In this document: positions 43,648 through 53,325 of the stretch, piece by piece
Position numbering within the stretch: position 1 is the first letter of the stretch
Layout: each line of letters opens with the position of its first letter
Source of the DNA: Rhizobium sp. SSA_523
Lineage (GTDB): Bacteria; Pseudomonadota; Alphaproteobacteria; Rhizobiales; Rhizobiaceae
Reading direction: 5' to 3'
Assembly: GCF_030435705.1 (NCBI RefSeq)
Contig: NZ_CP129382.1
Location: forward strand, 3,342,501 to 3,406,500
DNA: 64,000 nt
Made by a program: the position numbers and the translations under genes
The notes under the pieces: generated by a model
Seen by the model: the letters and a program-made list of their open reading frames with translations, nothing else
Told to the model about the DNA's origin: nothing
Database searches by the model: none

Positions 43648-44590
43648 GGGTCACCTCAGGTGAATTTCGGTATAACCGCCTTCAGTGACAGATATTCGAG
43701 CAGGACGGCAGCAAGCCATCTCGCGCAAATCAGGTCAAAAATACGGCGCACTCGCAGTCTCCAGGCGGGCAACCCCGATTGCCTTTATCTTTTGCGGACC
43801 GGCCTCGGCATTCAACGAACCTCGCATAGTCTTCCGAGGTGCCCCCACGCCTTCGCGCGGCAGTGTGGCGACGCGCGGATTTCTTTCCGGCATCATTCAA
43901 TTTGTCGGCAAAATTGCCCGGCCTGTTCCAAAATCGAACAGCATCACGTCGCCATCGTGATTGGGTTTCGATCCTAGAGCACCACACATCGGCTGCGCCG
44001 CCGCCGGTCGTCCGATCGGGCGCTGACCGTAACGGTCAGCAGAATGGCGACAGCAATAAGAGCTGCCGTTACATGCAGAACAATCATTGTCCTTATCTCC
44101 GAAACATCATGCTTGATCCCATTTTTGGTAGCCATTTCATCTTGCACGGAGCTTGCGCCCAAGTTTTCGTCGCGCTCGCTATTTAAGCCGGTGGGAAAAG
44201 CCGCGGCTCTGATCTGCCATTAACCTTCAGGCAAGGAATTAACCATACAAATGATCCAGGACGGCGAGATGGGGTGATCCGCACTGACCCCTTCCAGGCA
44301 TGAGGCCGCTGCGTCGTACCGGTTCTGCTCCGGTATCTTCCATGACATTCCCGTGTCGACGGCTGGGTTCAACCCGCAAGCCGGCTAGCCGTTTCGTGAC
44401 GTTGCGGCTCGGCCGAGGCTGGAGTCCCGACTGTTGCCGTTGCCCTGCCCGGACGGAGACAGACATCCGTCGGGCTCGCGCTGCCGGACACGCATCGAGA
44501 AAGACCGCCGGCGGAGCACATCAGCATTCGCAGCGGCAACGAAGTTTCACGCCGAGCCAATCCGGTTCGGCGCATCATTGGGGACGGGCC
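43648..44590. other. long divergent control region, lpiA / chemotaxis operon
   Basis: About 940 bp with no well supported gene except a 37-codon membrane ORF (43974-44087, minus). It must contain the lpiA promoter on the left and the chemotaxis operon promoter on the right. Two ATTAACC copies 19 bp apart (44219 and 44238) stand out, but they do not form a CtrA box. Confidence 0.5.
43974..44087 (-). CDS. possible 37-aa membrane peptide
   Basis: Short frame MIVLHVTAALIAVAILLTVT followed by a basic tail SARSDDRRRRSRCVVL. One membrane helix plus positive C-terminus is a layout typical of small regulatory membrane peptides. GGAG and AAGG lie 9 and 3 nt before the ATG at 44087. Length and codon use alone cannot prove that it is expressed. 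Confidence 0.4.
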   Translation of the reverse strand: MIVLHVTAALIAVAILLTVTVSARSDDRRRRSRCVVL

Positions 44591-46213
44591 TTGGCTCAGG
44601 ACGCATCGACGGATCAGGCACGAAAGGCACAGGCAAACAGCCTGCGCGACCGGCTTGCCTTCGCGGGCCTGGATGCCGAATGCTGCGATCTCCTGCGCCG
44701 CTTCCGTCCCGCGCTCGAGGAGCGCCTGAAGGAAGGGCTGCGCGATTTCTTCCAGCGGCTGCAATCCTCGCCGGACGCCATGCGCCATTTCGAGAGCGAC
44801 CTGCAGATCGACCGCCTGCACGATCTCCAGGCCTCGCACTGGAGCGTTCTGACCGATGCCCGCTTCGATGCCCTGTATGCCGAGCGGGTGAAAGTGCTCT
44901 CCGATGCAGAGAGCCGCATGGGGCTCGACCCGCGCTGGCATATTGCCGGTCATGCGGTCATGCTCGAAACTCTGGTGTCCGGCCTTGTCGAGCAGCTGGC
45001 GGCAAAATCGCTGCTGCCCGCCGGCCGCAGGCGCGACCGTGAAATTGCCGATGCGATCCAATCCGTCATCCGTCTGGTGATGGTGGATCTCGAAATCGCC
45101 GTGTCGCTGCGGATCAACGATCTGAGAAACCGCCACCATCGGGCGCTCGCCGCCCAGCGGCAGCGGGACCAGGCCGAAGCCAACGATCTGTTCGGCCCGC
45201 TTGCGGCGCGATTGGCGGCAAAGGATCTGACTGCTGCGGTCGGTGAGGACCGTCCGGACGTCTATGGTGAATTGTCCGGCCTGCTCGACCAGGCCCTGGA
45301 CGCCATGCGTCTTGCCATGGAGACGGCGACGGCCAAGGTTGTCTCGGCCGAAAGCCTCGCAGTCAGGCTGGCCGAGACCGGCCGCCGGCTCGGCCAGGAA
45401 CTGGATGACTGTTCGCAGGAGGTCTCGCAGACGGCGGCCGAGATCGCCGAGCTGGCAGACAGGGTCCAGCGCAGTGCCGGCGAGGCCGGAATGACCGAAG
45501 AGGCCGTGGCCGGCGCCCGCCGCTCGGCCGAAGACAGCGGCGATGTCGTGGGCAAGGCGATCAGCGCCATGGCGGATATCGAGGTTTCGGCAGAGCGGAT
45601 CGGCCAGATCATCGGCGTGATCGACGAGATCGCCTTCCAGACCAACCTCCTGGCCCTCAATGCCGGGATCGAGGCGGCCCGCGCGGGCGAATCCGGTCGC
45701 GGCTTCGCCGTGGTCGCCCAGGAAGTGCGGGCGCTGGCACAGCGGTCCGCCGATGCGGCGCGGGAGATCAAACAGCTCGTCACCGGAACGAAATCGCAGG
45801 TTGATGCGGGCGTGAAGATGGTCCACCGCACGCAGGACGCGATCGGCGGCATCGTGGCGCAGGTTGCCGGCATCAATGTGAAGGTGGCGGAGATCGCCCG
45901 CACCACCGATGAACAGGCGCAGTCGCTGACGCGGATCGCCGGCAGCGTCCAGACCCTGGACGCAAGGCTGAAGGGCGGCGCGAGGATTGCCAGGGATATC
46001 GGCGGCGACAGCGAGGACCTGCACACCGTCATCCTGGAGCTCGGGCGCACGGTCCGCGAATTCCGCGTGGCGCGGGAAAGTGCGGGCCAGCCTTCATGGC
46101 CGGTGCGCAAGGAGAGCGAGGCTGCGGATAAAGTTCGCCTCGACCTTCTGCCGGGCGACGAAGACATTGCCTTTCTCGAGCAGCCGGTGGCGGCCTGGGG
46201 GCGGTCGGCATGA
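44591..46213 (+). CDS. cytoplasmic globin-type methyl-accepting chemoreceptor (IcpA-like)
   Basis: 540-aa soluble chemoreceptor heading the chemotaxis operon. Residues about 20-175 are a protoglobin-like sensor ([40 protein letters not shown]). A linker and the MCP signalling domain follow, with hairpin tip [20 protein letters not shown] and [20 protein letters not shown]. There are no membrane helices. The proximal heme His expected three residues before the M/I-G-L motif is Glu107 here, so heme binding is doubtful. I place the start at a TTG (44591) after GGGGAC; no ATG or GTG gives a sensible N-terminus, though the frame is open to 44300. Confidence 0.85.
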   Translation: MAQDASTDQARKAQANSLRDRLAFAGLDAECCDLLRRFRPALEERLKEGLRDFFQRLQSSPDAMRHFESDLQIDRLHDLQASHWSVLTDARFDALYAERVKVLSDAESRMGLDPRWHIAGHAVMLETLVSGLVEQLAAKSLLPAGRRRDREIADAIQSVIRLVMVDLEIAVSLRINDLRNRHHRALAAQRQRDQAEANDLFGPLAARLAAKDLTAAVGEDRPDVYGELSGLLDQALDAMRLAMETATAKVVSAESLAVRLAETGRRLGQELDDCSQEVSQTAAEIAELADRVQRSAGEAGMTEEAVAGARRSAEDSGDVVGKAISAMADIEVSAERIGQIIGVIDEIAFQTNLLALNAGIEAARAGESGRGFAVVAQEVRALAQRSADAAREIKQLVTGTKSQVDAGVKMVHRTQDAIGGIVAQVAGINVKVAEIARTTDEQAQSLTRIAGSVQTLDARLKGGARIARDIGGDSEDLHTVILELGRTVREFRVARESAGQPSWPVRKESEAADKVRLDLLPGDEDIAFLEQPVAAWGRSA

Positions 46214-46299
46214 GCAAGGCTTTCAAGATATGACCTTTATCGGAATGGGCGCCGGCAATGCACAGCGCGGCAGCCGCAAGAGCAACGAGGATTGATGGA

Positions 46300-46599
46300 A
46301 TGGCAAGCACGACTGCAGGGACAGGAAGCGTAACCTTGGCTTCGGTGCTGGACCTCAATGAGGCATCCGTGCTGCACGGCCAGTTGAGCAATCTGCGCGG
46401 CAGCGACGTCTCGATCGATGCGTCACGGGTCGAGCGCGTCGGGGTTCAGTGCATTCAGGTCCTGATGGCTGCGGCCACGGCCTGGCAAGAGGACAAGAAG
46501 CGCTTCGTCATCGAGAAGGTCTCGGATGCGTTCGACAAGTCCTTGCAGCTCATTGGCATCAATTTGGATCATTTCATCGCTAAGGAGAATCAGCAGTGA
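46300..46599 (+). CDS. cheS: STAS-domain chemotaxis protein CheS
   Basis: 99-aa single STAS domain (VLDLNEASVLHGQLSNLRGS, SIDASRVERVGVQCIQVLMA). In Sinorhizobium the equivalent protein CheS binds CheA and speeds loss of phosphate from CheY1. Position between the receptor and cheY1 is the same here. Its TGA overlaps the GTG start of cheY1. Confidence 0.85.
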   Translation: MASTTAGTGSVTLASVLDLNEASVLHGQLSNLRGSDVSIDASRVERVGVQCIQVLMAAATAWQEDKKRFVIEKVSDAFDKSLQLIGINLDHFIAKENQQ

Positions 46600-46961
46600 A
46601 GAAGAAGATTTTGACCGTCGACGATTCAAGGACGATCCGGAACATGCTTCTGGTGACCTTGAACAATGCCGGCTACGAGACGATCCAGGCCGAGGATGGC
46701 GTGGAAGGGCTCGAAGTCCTGGAAGAATGCAATCCGGACGTCATCGTCACCGATATCAACATGCCGCGCCTCGATGGCTTCGGCTTCATTGAAGGCGTGC
46801 GCCGCAACGACCGCTATCGGGCTGTTCCGATCCTCGTCCTGACCACCGAAAGCGATGCAGAAAAGAAGAACCGCGCGCGCCAGGCCGGTGCGACGGGTTG
46901 GATCGTCAAGCCTTTCGATCCTGCAAAACTGATCGACGCGATCGAGCGTGTAACCGCCTGA
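46596..46961 (+). CDS. cheY1: chemotaxis response regulator CheY1
   Basis: 121-aa single receiver domain. Acidic pocket in LTVDDSRTIR, phospho-acceptor Asp53 (IVTDINMPRLDG), Thr in LVLTTESD, Lys105 in IVKPF. By analogy with S. meliloti, CheY1 acts as a phosphate sink rather than as the motor-binding regulator. It uses a GTG start with AAGGAG upstream and overlaps cheS by 4 bp. Confidence 0.92.
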   Translation: MKKKILTVDDSRTIRNMLLVTLNNAGYETIQAEDGVEGLEVLEECNPDVIVTDINMPRLDGFGFIEGVRRNDRYRAVPILVLTTESDAEKKNRARQAGATGWIVKPFDPAKLIDAIERVTA

Positions 46962-46977
46962 ACCGGGAATTCCTGCG

Positions 46978-49284
46978 ATGGATATGAACGAAATCAAAGA
47001 GATCTTCTTCCAGGAATGCGAGGAGCAGCTCGCCGAACTGGAATCTGGTCTTCTCAAGCTCAATGACGGCGACCGCGACCCGGAAACGGTCAATGCTGTT
47101 TTCCGTGCGGTCCACTCCATCAAGGGCGGTGCCGGCGCATTCGGGCTTGATGACCTGGTTTCGTTTGCCCATGTCTTCGAGACGACGCTGGATTGCGTCC
47201 GCTCCAACAAGCTGGAGCCGACGCAGGACGTGCTCAAGGTCATGCTGAAGTCCGCCGACGTGCTGGCCGATCTGGTCACGGCATCGCGCGATGGCGGCAG
47301 TGTGGATGCCGCGCGCAGCCGTTCGCTGGTGAAGGAACTCGAGGCCCTGGCAAGGGGTGAGCTTCCCGCGGCGACGGCCGAGGCGCCGAAGCCGGCCGCA
47401 GCCAAGCCGGCTGCGCCCAAGCCGGTGCCGGCAGCGCCCGAAGCCGCCGCACCGCCGCCGACCGATGAAAGCGGCTTCCAGCCGATCCCCTTCACATTCG
47501 ACGGGTTCGAGGAAGACGAGCCGACGATCGAGCCCTCCAGGTTCGAAGTGTCCTTCCGGCCCCGCCGCGAGCTTTATGCCAAGGGCAATGAGGCCGCGCT
47601 CCTGCTGCGCGATCTGTCCCGCATCGGCGATATGAGCATCAATTGCGACATCCAGCAGCTGCCGGCCTTCGACAAGATGGATCCGGAAGGCGCCTATTTC
47701 GGCTGGACCATCGAAGTCAAGACCAGCAAGACCGAGCAGGATATCCGCAGCGTCTTCGAATTTGCCGAATGGGATTGCGATCTCGACGTCAAGCTTGCCG
47801 AAGGCGTGCAGGAAGAGCTGCCAATGGTGCCGGTCCCCTTCGACCTGAGCATCCTGGATGACGGCGCCGAAGAGGGTGACCACGATGCGGCCCATGGCGA
47901 CGATGACGGCGCCGGCCAGGCTGCGGCCGCAGCCGTTGCGGCGGCCGAAACCGCCAGCAATGTCAGCACCATGACGGCCGCCGCCGCGCGCGTCGAGAAG
48001 AAGGAAAGCCAATCGGCCGCGGCAGCGGCCAATGCCGCCAGTGCCGCCAATAGCAGCGCCGGCCAGACGATCCGCGTCGACCTCGACCGCGTCGATCGCC
48101 TCATCAATCTCGTCGGCGAACTGGTCATCAACCAGGCGATGTTGTCCCAGAGCGTCATCGAAAACGACACGACGGGCACCTCGTCCATCAATATGGGTCT
48201 CGAGGAGCTGCAGCAGCTCACCCGCGAGATCCAGGATTCGGTGATGGCGATCCGCGCGCAGCCGGTCAAGCCGGTCTTCCAGCGCATGTCGCGTATCGTG
48301 CGCGAAGTGGCCGACATGGTCGGGAAGTCGATCCGCCTGGTGACGGAAGGCGAAAATACCGAAGTCGACAAGACGGTCATCGACAAGCTCGCCGAGCCGT
48401 TGACGCACATGATCCGCAATGCCGTCGACCACGGCATCGAAAGCCCGGAAAAGCGTGAGGCCGCCGGCAAGAATCCGGAAGGCACGGTGCGGCTGACCGC
48501 CAAGCATCGCTCCGGCCGCATCGTGATCGAACTCGTCGACGACGGCGCCGGCATCAATCGCGAAAAGGTCAAGCAGAAGGCGATCGACAACGATCTCATT
48601 CCCGCCGATGCCAATCTTTCGGACGAGGAAATCGACAACCTGATCTTCATGCCGGGCTTCTCGACCGCAGACAAGATCTCCGACATTTCCGGTCGCGGCG
48701 TCGGCATGGACGTCGTCAAGCGCTCCATCCAGGCACTGGGCGGCCGCATATCGATCAGCTCGCGTCCGGGCCAGGGCTCGACCTTCACCATGAGCCTGCC
48801 GCTCACGCTTGCCGTGCTCGACGGCATGGTGGTCACCGTGGCCGGACAGACGCTCGTCGTGCCGCTGACGGCGATCGTCGAAACCCTGCAGCCGGAAGCG
48901 TCGAACATCCATTCCTTCGGCGCCAACCAGCGGCTGATCTCGATCCGCAACTCCTTCTGCCCGCTCGTGGATGTCGGCCGGATCCTGAACTTCCGGGCAA
49001 GCCAGGCCAATCCCGTAGAGGGCGTGGCGCTTCTGGTGGAATCGGAAGGCGGCGGCCAGCGGGCGCTGATGGTGGATGCAATCCAGGGCCAGCGCCAGGT
49101 GGTCATCAAGTCGCTTGAGGCAAACTACACGCATGTTCCGGGCATCGCTGCAGCGACCATTCTCGGCGATGGACGCGTTGCGCTCATCCTCGATGTGGAT
49201 GCCGTCGTGGCAGCCTCGCGCGGCCAGTCGCTGCGCCAGGAAGGCGGCATGAAGTCGGATCTGGCGCTTGCGGCAACCGGCTGA
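46978..49284 (+). CDS. cheA: chemotaxis histidine kinase CheA
   Basis: 768-aa CheA. The P1 domain has the phospho-acceptor His46 (VFRAVHSIKGGAGAFG). A Pro/Ala-rich linker and P2 region follow, then the P3 dimerization domain, the P4 ATPase domain (HMIRNAVDHGIESPEK, DDGAGINREKV, SGRGVGMDVVKRSI) and the CheW-like P5 domain (MVVTVAGQTLVVPLTAIVET). It phosphorylates both CheYs and CheB. A second in-frame ATG 6 bp on is an alternative start. A low-complexity Ala-rich stretch lies between P2 and P3 (about 315-360). Confidence 0.97.
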   Translation: MDMNEIKEIFFQECEEQLAELESGLLKLNDGDRDPETVNAVFRAVHSIKGGAGAFGLDDLVSFAHVFETTLDCVRSNKLEPTQDVLKVMLKSADVLADLVTASRDGGSVDAARSRSLVKELEALARGELPAATAEAPKPAAAKPAAPKPVPAAPEAAAPPPTDESGFQPIPFTFDGFEEDEPTIEPSRFEVSFRPRRELYAKGNEAALLLRDLSRIGDMSINCDIQQLPAFDKMDPEGAYFGWTIEVKTSKTEQDIRSVFEFAEWDCDLDVKLAEGVQEELPMVPVPFDLSILDDGAEEGDHDAAHGDDDGAGQAAAAAVAAAETASNVSTMTAAAARVEKKESQSAAAAANAASAANSSAGQTIRVDLDRVDRLINLVGELVINQAMLSQSVIENDTTGTSSINMGLEELQQLTREIQDSVMAIRAQPVKPVFQRMSRIVREVADMVGKSIRLVTEGENTEVDKTVIDKLAEPLTHMIRNAVDHGIESPEKREAAGKNPEGTVRLTAKHRSGRIVIELVDDGAGINREKVKQKAIDNDLIPADANLSDEEIDNLIFMPGFSTADKISDISGRGVGMDVVKRSIQALGGRISISSRPGQGSTFTMSLPLTLAVLDGMVVTVAGQTLVVPLTAIVETLQPEASNIHSFGANQRLISIRNSFCPLVDVGRILNFRASQANPVEGVALLVESEGGGQRALMVDAIQGQRQVVIKSLEANYTHVPGIAAATILGDGRVALILDVDAVVAASRGQSLRQEGGMKSDLALAATG

Positions 49285-49325
49285 GAATCGCAGCAGTGAA
49301 AGAGTGAAGTAACGGGTCAGGAGCA

Positions 49326-49793
49326 ATGTCGTACGCCGTCAAAAATCTTGCTCAAGGAAGCCGGGAGCTCATTGCCTTCCGCATTGGCGATCAGGAATTT
49401 TGCGTCAACATCATGTCGGTTCGGGAAATCCGCGGATGGACGAAGGCAACCGGCCTGCCGCATGCCCCCTCCTACATGATGGGCGTCATCAACCTGCGCG
49501 GCGCCGTCCTGCCCATCGTCGATCTGGCGGCAAGGCTGGGCATGCGGCGGGCGGAACCTTCCCCCCGCCACGTCATCATCGTGGCGCAGGTCAAGACCCG
49601 CATGGTGGGCATGCTGGTGGAGGCGGTGTCCGACATCCTGACCGTGACCGACGACAATATCCAGCCGGTGCCCGAGGTGTCCTCGGAACTGGAGAAGCAA
49701 TATGCGAGGGGTATCCTTGCGATTGACAAGCGCATGATCTGCCTCATCGACCTCGATGCCCTTTTCCCCGACACTGAAAGCGAAGCCGCATGA
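49326..49793 (+). CDS. cheW: chemotaxis coupling protein CheW
   Basis: 155-aa CheW that bridges chemoreceptors and CheA. Typical segments are IAFRIGDQEFCVNIMSVREI and GVINLRGAVLPIVDLAARLG. AGGAG precedes the ATG. Its stop overlaps the cheR start (ATGA). A paralog is at 22452. Confidence 0.95.
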   Translation: MSYAVKNLAQGSRELIAFRIGDQEFCVNIMSVREIRGWTKATGLPHAPSYMMGVINLRGAVLPIVDLAARLGMRRAEPSPRHVIIVAQVKTRMVGMLVEAVSDILTVTDDNIQPVPEVSSELEKQYARGILAIDKRMICLIDLDALFPDTESEAA

Positions 49794-50701
49794 CGCCTCT
49801 TGGCCTACTGGATGGCAGCAGAAACGCCGCGGATGAAGTCCTGGCCAGCGGCGAATATCCGCTGACCCGCCGTGACCTCTCCGAAATCGCGGCGATGATC
49901 TATGCCGATGCCGGCATCTATCTCAACGAGACGAAAGCGTCGCTCGTCTATTCGCGGCTGTCGAAACATATCCGCAATCTGGGCCTGCGCGGTTTCCGCG
50001 ACTACTGTACCCTGGTGGCTTCGCCGGAAGGCGCGGCCGCGCGGCGGGAGATGCTGTCGCACCTGACGACGAACTTCACAAGGTTCTTCCGGGAAAACCA
50101 CCATTTCGACCATTTGCGGGATGAGGTTCTTCCCGGCCTGATCGCCCGCGCCAAGGCCGGCGGAAGGGTGCGCATCTGGTCCGCGGCCTGCTCCGACGGC
50201 CAGGAACCCTATTCCATCGCGCTGACGGTCCTGTCGCTCTTGCCCAATGCGGTGGATTACGATTTCCGCATCCTGGCCACCGATATCGATCCGAAGATCC
50301 TCGCCCAGGCGCGGGCCGGCATTTACGACGAGAACGCGCTTGAAACCGTCACGCCGGTCATGCGCAAGCAATATTTTCGCGAAGTCGATGCCGGCGGGCG
50401 GCGCAAGTTCCAGATCGACGACAAGGTCAAGAAGCTCATCACCTATAATGAATTGAACCTGATGGCCCAATGGCCGTTCAAGGGCAATTTCGACGTGATC
50501 TTCTGCCGCAACGTCGTGATCTATTTCGACGAGCCGACGCAGATGAAGATCTGGACACGGTTCGCCTCGCTCTTTCCTGTCGGCGGCCATCTCTACATCG
50601 GCCATTCCGAACGCGTTTCGGGAGACGCGAAAAATGTTTTCGATAACATAGGAATAACCACCTACCGCTATACTGGCAAAAGCGCAGGAGGGAGAGCATG
50701 A
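49790..50701 (+). CDS. cheR: chemoreceptor methyltransferase CheR
   Basis: 303-aa SAM-dependent glutamate methyltransferase. The N-terminal helical domain ([20 protein letters not shown]) is followed by the SAM site [18 protein letters not shown] and the [20 protein letters not shown] segment. It adapts receptor sensitivity in opposition to CheB. It overlaps both cheW and cheB by 4 bp. Confidence 0.95.
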   Translation: MTPLGLLDGSRNAADEVLASGEYPLTRRDLSEIAAMIYADAGIYLNETKASLVYSRLSKHIRNLGLRGFRDYCTLVASPEGAAARREMLSHLTTNFTRFFRENHHFDHLRDEVLPGLIARAKAGGRVRIWSAACSDGQEPYSIALTVLSLLPNAVDYDFRILATDIDPKILAQARAGIYDENALETVTPVMRKQYFREVDAGGRRKFQIDDKVKKLITYNELNLMAQWPFKGNFDVIFCRNVVIYFDEPTQMKIWTRFASLFPVGGHLYIGHSERVSGDAKNVFDNIGITTYRYTGKSAGGRA

Positions 50702-51738
50702 CAGTGCCGGCACGCGTTCTTGTAGTAGACGATTCCCCGACGATGCGCGGATTGATCACGGCTGTCCTGAATTCCGATCCGGATGTCAGCGTCATCGGCC
50801 AGGCAAGCGATGCGCATGAAGCGCGCGCGGCGATCAAGCAGCTCAATCCGGATGTGGTTACGCTCGACATTGAAATGCCCAACATGAACGGGCTCGAATT
50901 CCTTGAAAAGATCATGCGTCTGCGGCCCATGCCGGTGATCATGGTCTCCACGATGACGCATCAGGGCGCCAATGCAACGCTCGCGGCGCTCGAAATCGGC
51001 GCCTTCGACTGTGTCGGCAAGCCGGTCCCGGGCGATGCGAGACCGTTCGGCGATCTGGCGGAGAAAGTGAAGGCTGCCGCCCGTTCCAACCTCGGGCGCC
51101 AGCGCCTGCCGGCGCCCGCCCCCGTCGCTCCGGCTGCCGAATACCGCGTCGGCCGCAAGGTCGTCGCCATCGGATCATCGACCGGCGGCGTCGAGGCGCT
51201 GATCGCGGTCCTGCAGAAATTCCCGCGCAATTGTCCGCCAACGGTCATAACGCAGCACATGCCGCCGACGTTTACGAAAAGTTTTGCTGAACGCCTTAAT
51301 CGTATCTGTGCGCCTGTGGTGCAGGAAGCGACAGACGGGGCGAGGCTGGAGATCGGCAAGATCTATCTCGCGCCGGGTGGCGACAGGCACCTGCAGGTGG
51401 TCAATCCGTCTGCGCCATGCTGCCGGCTTGTCGAACGTGATCCCGTCAACGGCCACAGGCCGTCGGTGGATGTCCTGTTCGATTCGGTCGCGGAGCTGGC
51501 CGGCCGCAATGCCGTCGGGGTCATCCTGACCGGCATGGGTCGTGACGGAGCCTCGGGATTGCTCAGGATGCGGAGTGCGGGCGCACGCACCATCGGGCAG
51601 AACGAAAAGACATGCGTGGTCTACGGCATGCCGAGGGTCGCGCAGGATATTGGTGCCGTCGAGCAGCAATTGCCGCTTGGTGCCATTGGAGAAGAGATTT
51701 TGAAATTAACCGCCGCCCGGAAAGAAGGTACCGAATAA
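50698..51738 (+). CDS. cheB: chemoreceptor methylesterase/deamidase CheB
   Basis: 346-aa CheB with an N-terminal receiver (Asp57 in [12 protein letters not shown]) and a C-terminal esterase. The catalytic triad is visible: Ser161 ([12 protein letters not shown]), His187 ([13 protein letters not shown]) and Asp283 ([12 protein letters not shown]). Phosphorylation by CheA should activate demethylation of receptors. cheY2 starts at the next base after its stop. Confidence 0.96.
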   Translation: MTVPARVLVVDDSPTMRGLITAVLNSDPDVSVIGQASDAHEARAAIKQLNPDVVTLDIEMPNMNGLEFLEKIMRLRPMPVIMVSTMTHQGANATLAALEIGAFDCVGKPVPGDARPFGDLAEKVKAAARSNLGRQRLPAPAPVAPAAEYRVGRKVVAIGSSTGGVEALIAVLQKFPRNCPPTVITQHMPPTFTKSFAERLNRICAPVVQEATDGARLEIGKIYLAPGGDRHLQVVNPSAPCCRLVERDPVNGHRPSVDVLFDSVAELAGRNAVGVILTGMGRDGASGLLRMRSAGARTIGQNEKTCVVYGMPRVAQDIGAVEQQLPLGAIGEEILKLTAARKEGTE

Positions 51739-52128
51739 ATGTCTCTCGCTGAAAAAATCAAAGTACTGATCGTCGACGATCAGGTCACCAGCCGGTTGCT
51801 TCTCAGCGACGCTCTGACACAGCTCGGCTTCAAGCAGATCACCGCTGCCGGCGATGGCGAGCAGGGCATGAAGATCATGGCCGAGCAGCCGCACCATCTG
51901 GTGATTTCCGACTTCAACATGCCCAAGATGGACGGTCTCGGCCTTCTTCAGGCGGTTCGCACCAATCCGACCACCAAGAAGGCCGCCTTCATCATCCTGA
52001 CGGCCCAGGGCGATCGTGCCCTGGTGCAGAAGGCGGCCCAGCTTGGTGCCAACAATGTTCTCGCCAAACCGTTCACGATCGAGAAGATGAAGGCTGCCAT
52101 CGAGGCAGTGTTCGGAGCGCTTAAATGA
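51739..52128 (+). CDS. cheY2: chemotaxis response regulator CheY2
   Basis: 129-aa receiver with Asp58 ([13 protein letters not shown]), Thr/Ala in IILTAQGD and Lys110 in LAKPF. In S. meliloti the corresponding CheY2 is the one that binds the flagellar motor and changes its speed. It overlaps cheD by 4 bp. Confidence 0.93.
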   Translation: MSLAEKIKVLIVDDQVTSRLLLSDALTQLGFKQITAAGDGEQGMKIMAEQPHHLVISDFNMPKMDGLGLLQAVRTNPTTKKAAFIILTAQGDRALVQKAAQLGANNVLAKPFTIEKMKAAIEAVFGALK

Positions 52129-52679
52129 ATCAACTGGCCGCAGCCAAGCGGATGAACATCATCCAAGGCGAATATAAAGTTACGGATGATCCGGACGCCG
52201 TCATCACGACGATCCTCGGATCCTGCGTGGCTGCGTGCCTGAGAGATCCCATCGCGGGGGTGGGTGGAATGAACCACTTCCTCTTGCCGGGCAACGGGCC
52301 GGGGGGCATGTCTGGCGGTGACATGTCTCGCTACGGCGTCCATCTCATGGAACTTCTCATCAACGGCATTCTGAAGCGTGGCGGCCGGCGCGATCGGCTG
52401 GAAGCCAAGATCTTCGGGGGCGCCAAGACCATTGCAAGCTTCTCCAATGTCGGTGAGCAGAATGCGACCTTCGCAACCAATTTCCTGCGCGACGAAGGCA
52501 TCCGGATCGTCGGAGCCTCGACGGGCGGCGAATATGGTCGAAAGCTGGAATACTGGCCGGTCAGCGGCCGCGCGCGGACCTATCCGCTGACGGGTGCTGA
52601 AACGCAGACGACGGTTGCCATGGAACAGCGCCCGGCACGTCCGGCAAAGCCGGTCGAAAGTTCAATCGAATTTTTTTGA
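52125..52679 (+). CDS. cheD: chemoreceptor glutamine deamidase CheD
   Basis: 184-aa CheD. The Cys-His-Thr-type active site includes Cys34 ([12 protein letters not shown]) and His51 ([10 protein letters not shown]). It deamidates specific receptor glutamines before methylation can act. Coupled to cheY2 (ATGA). Confidence 0.93.
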   Translation: MNQLAAAKRMNIIQGEYKVTDDPDAVITTILGSCVAACLRDPIAGVGGMNHFLLPGNGPGGMSGGDMSRYGVHLMELLINGILKRGGRRDRLEAKIFGGAKTIASFSNVGEQNATFATNFLRDEGIRIVGASTGGEYGRKLEYWPVSGRARTYPLTGAETQTTVAMEQRPARPAKPVESSIEFF

Positions 52680-52691
52680 GTAGAGGAAGCA

Positions 52692-53081
52692 ATGACCGAA
52701 CTTCACGTGCAGCAGGCGGCTTACCTCGAAGAAAAGCTGCCGGACGTCCTGATGCGCATCGTCTCGGAACTCTACGATGTGGCCTATCTCATCGAAAGGG
52801 TGGAGCCGCAATTGCTGGAACTCGGCGGCGCCTCGGTTCTGAACTCGCCGGACAGCATGAAGGTGCTGCAGGGCATTGATCTCGCCGTGCAGAAGACGCG
52901 CGGCCTGGCCGAATTCATCGATACGATCACCGCCACCATTCCCGATGCCTGCACCGTGGATGTCTCGACGGCGCTGAACCTCGTCAAGCTGGCCGATATG
53001 CACAAGGCATTGAGCAAGGGCATGCGCCACGGCCATTCCCAGCCTCTGAGCAAGGCGGCTGGAGACTGCGATCTGTTCTAG
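52692..53081 (+). CDS. cheT: chemotaxis protein CheT (Orf10-type)
   Basis: 129-aa helical protein at the end of the che genes, matching the small rhizobial gene once called orf10 and now CheT: LIERVEPQLLELGGASVLNS and VQKTRGLAEFIDTITATIPD. A CheZ-related role in CheY dephosphorylation has been proposed in S. meliloti; no catalytic residue can be named with confidence here. It starts 12 bp after cheD. Confidence 0.8.
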   Translation: MTELHVQQAAYLEEKLPDVLMRIVSELYDVAYLIERVEPQLLELGGASVLNSPDSMKVLQGIDLAVQKTRGLAEFIDTITATIPDACTVDVSTALNLVKLADMHKALSKGMRHGHSQPLSKAAGDCDLF

Positions 53082-53325
53082 CATATCTGCCGATTTCAGC
53101 GCTTGGATTTCCGCCGCCCTGCGGGCAGGGAGACCACGGCGCCGAGGCAAAAATCCCCGATACTGATCCCGAAAGCTTGCCGCGATCCGGTGCACGTCAC
53201 GGGACAGGCAAACCGCTTTCTCCAATCCGGCACCGGGGTGCGGCGGGCGAAACGCTCGCACAAGCTTCGCACTCTAAGTTGGCGATGGGCAAAGAGCCTC
53301 TCTCCAGTGACGGTGCAGGAACAGA

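Noticed and set aside
44219..44244. Two ATTAACC copies upstream of the chemotaxis operon as a CtrA box
   Set aside because: Spacing is 19 bp between repeats, not TTAA-N7-TTAAC; at most two half-sites.
46906..49326. 806-codon open frame on the minus strand opposite cheA
   Set aside because: Antisense shadow of cheA; the composition is unlike a protein.
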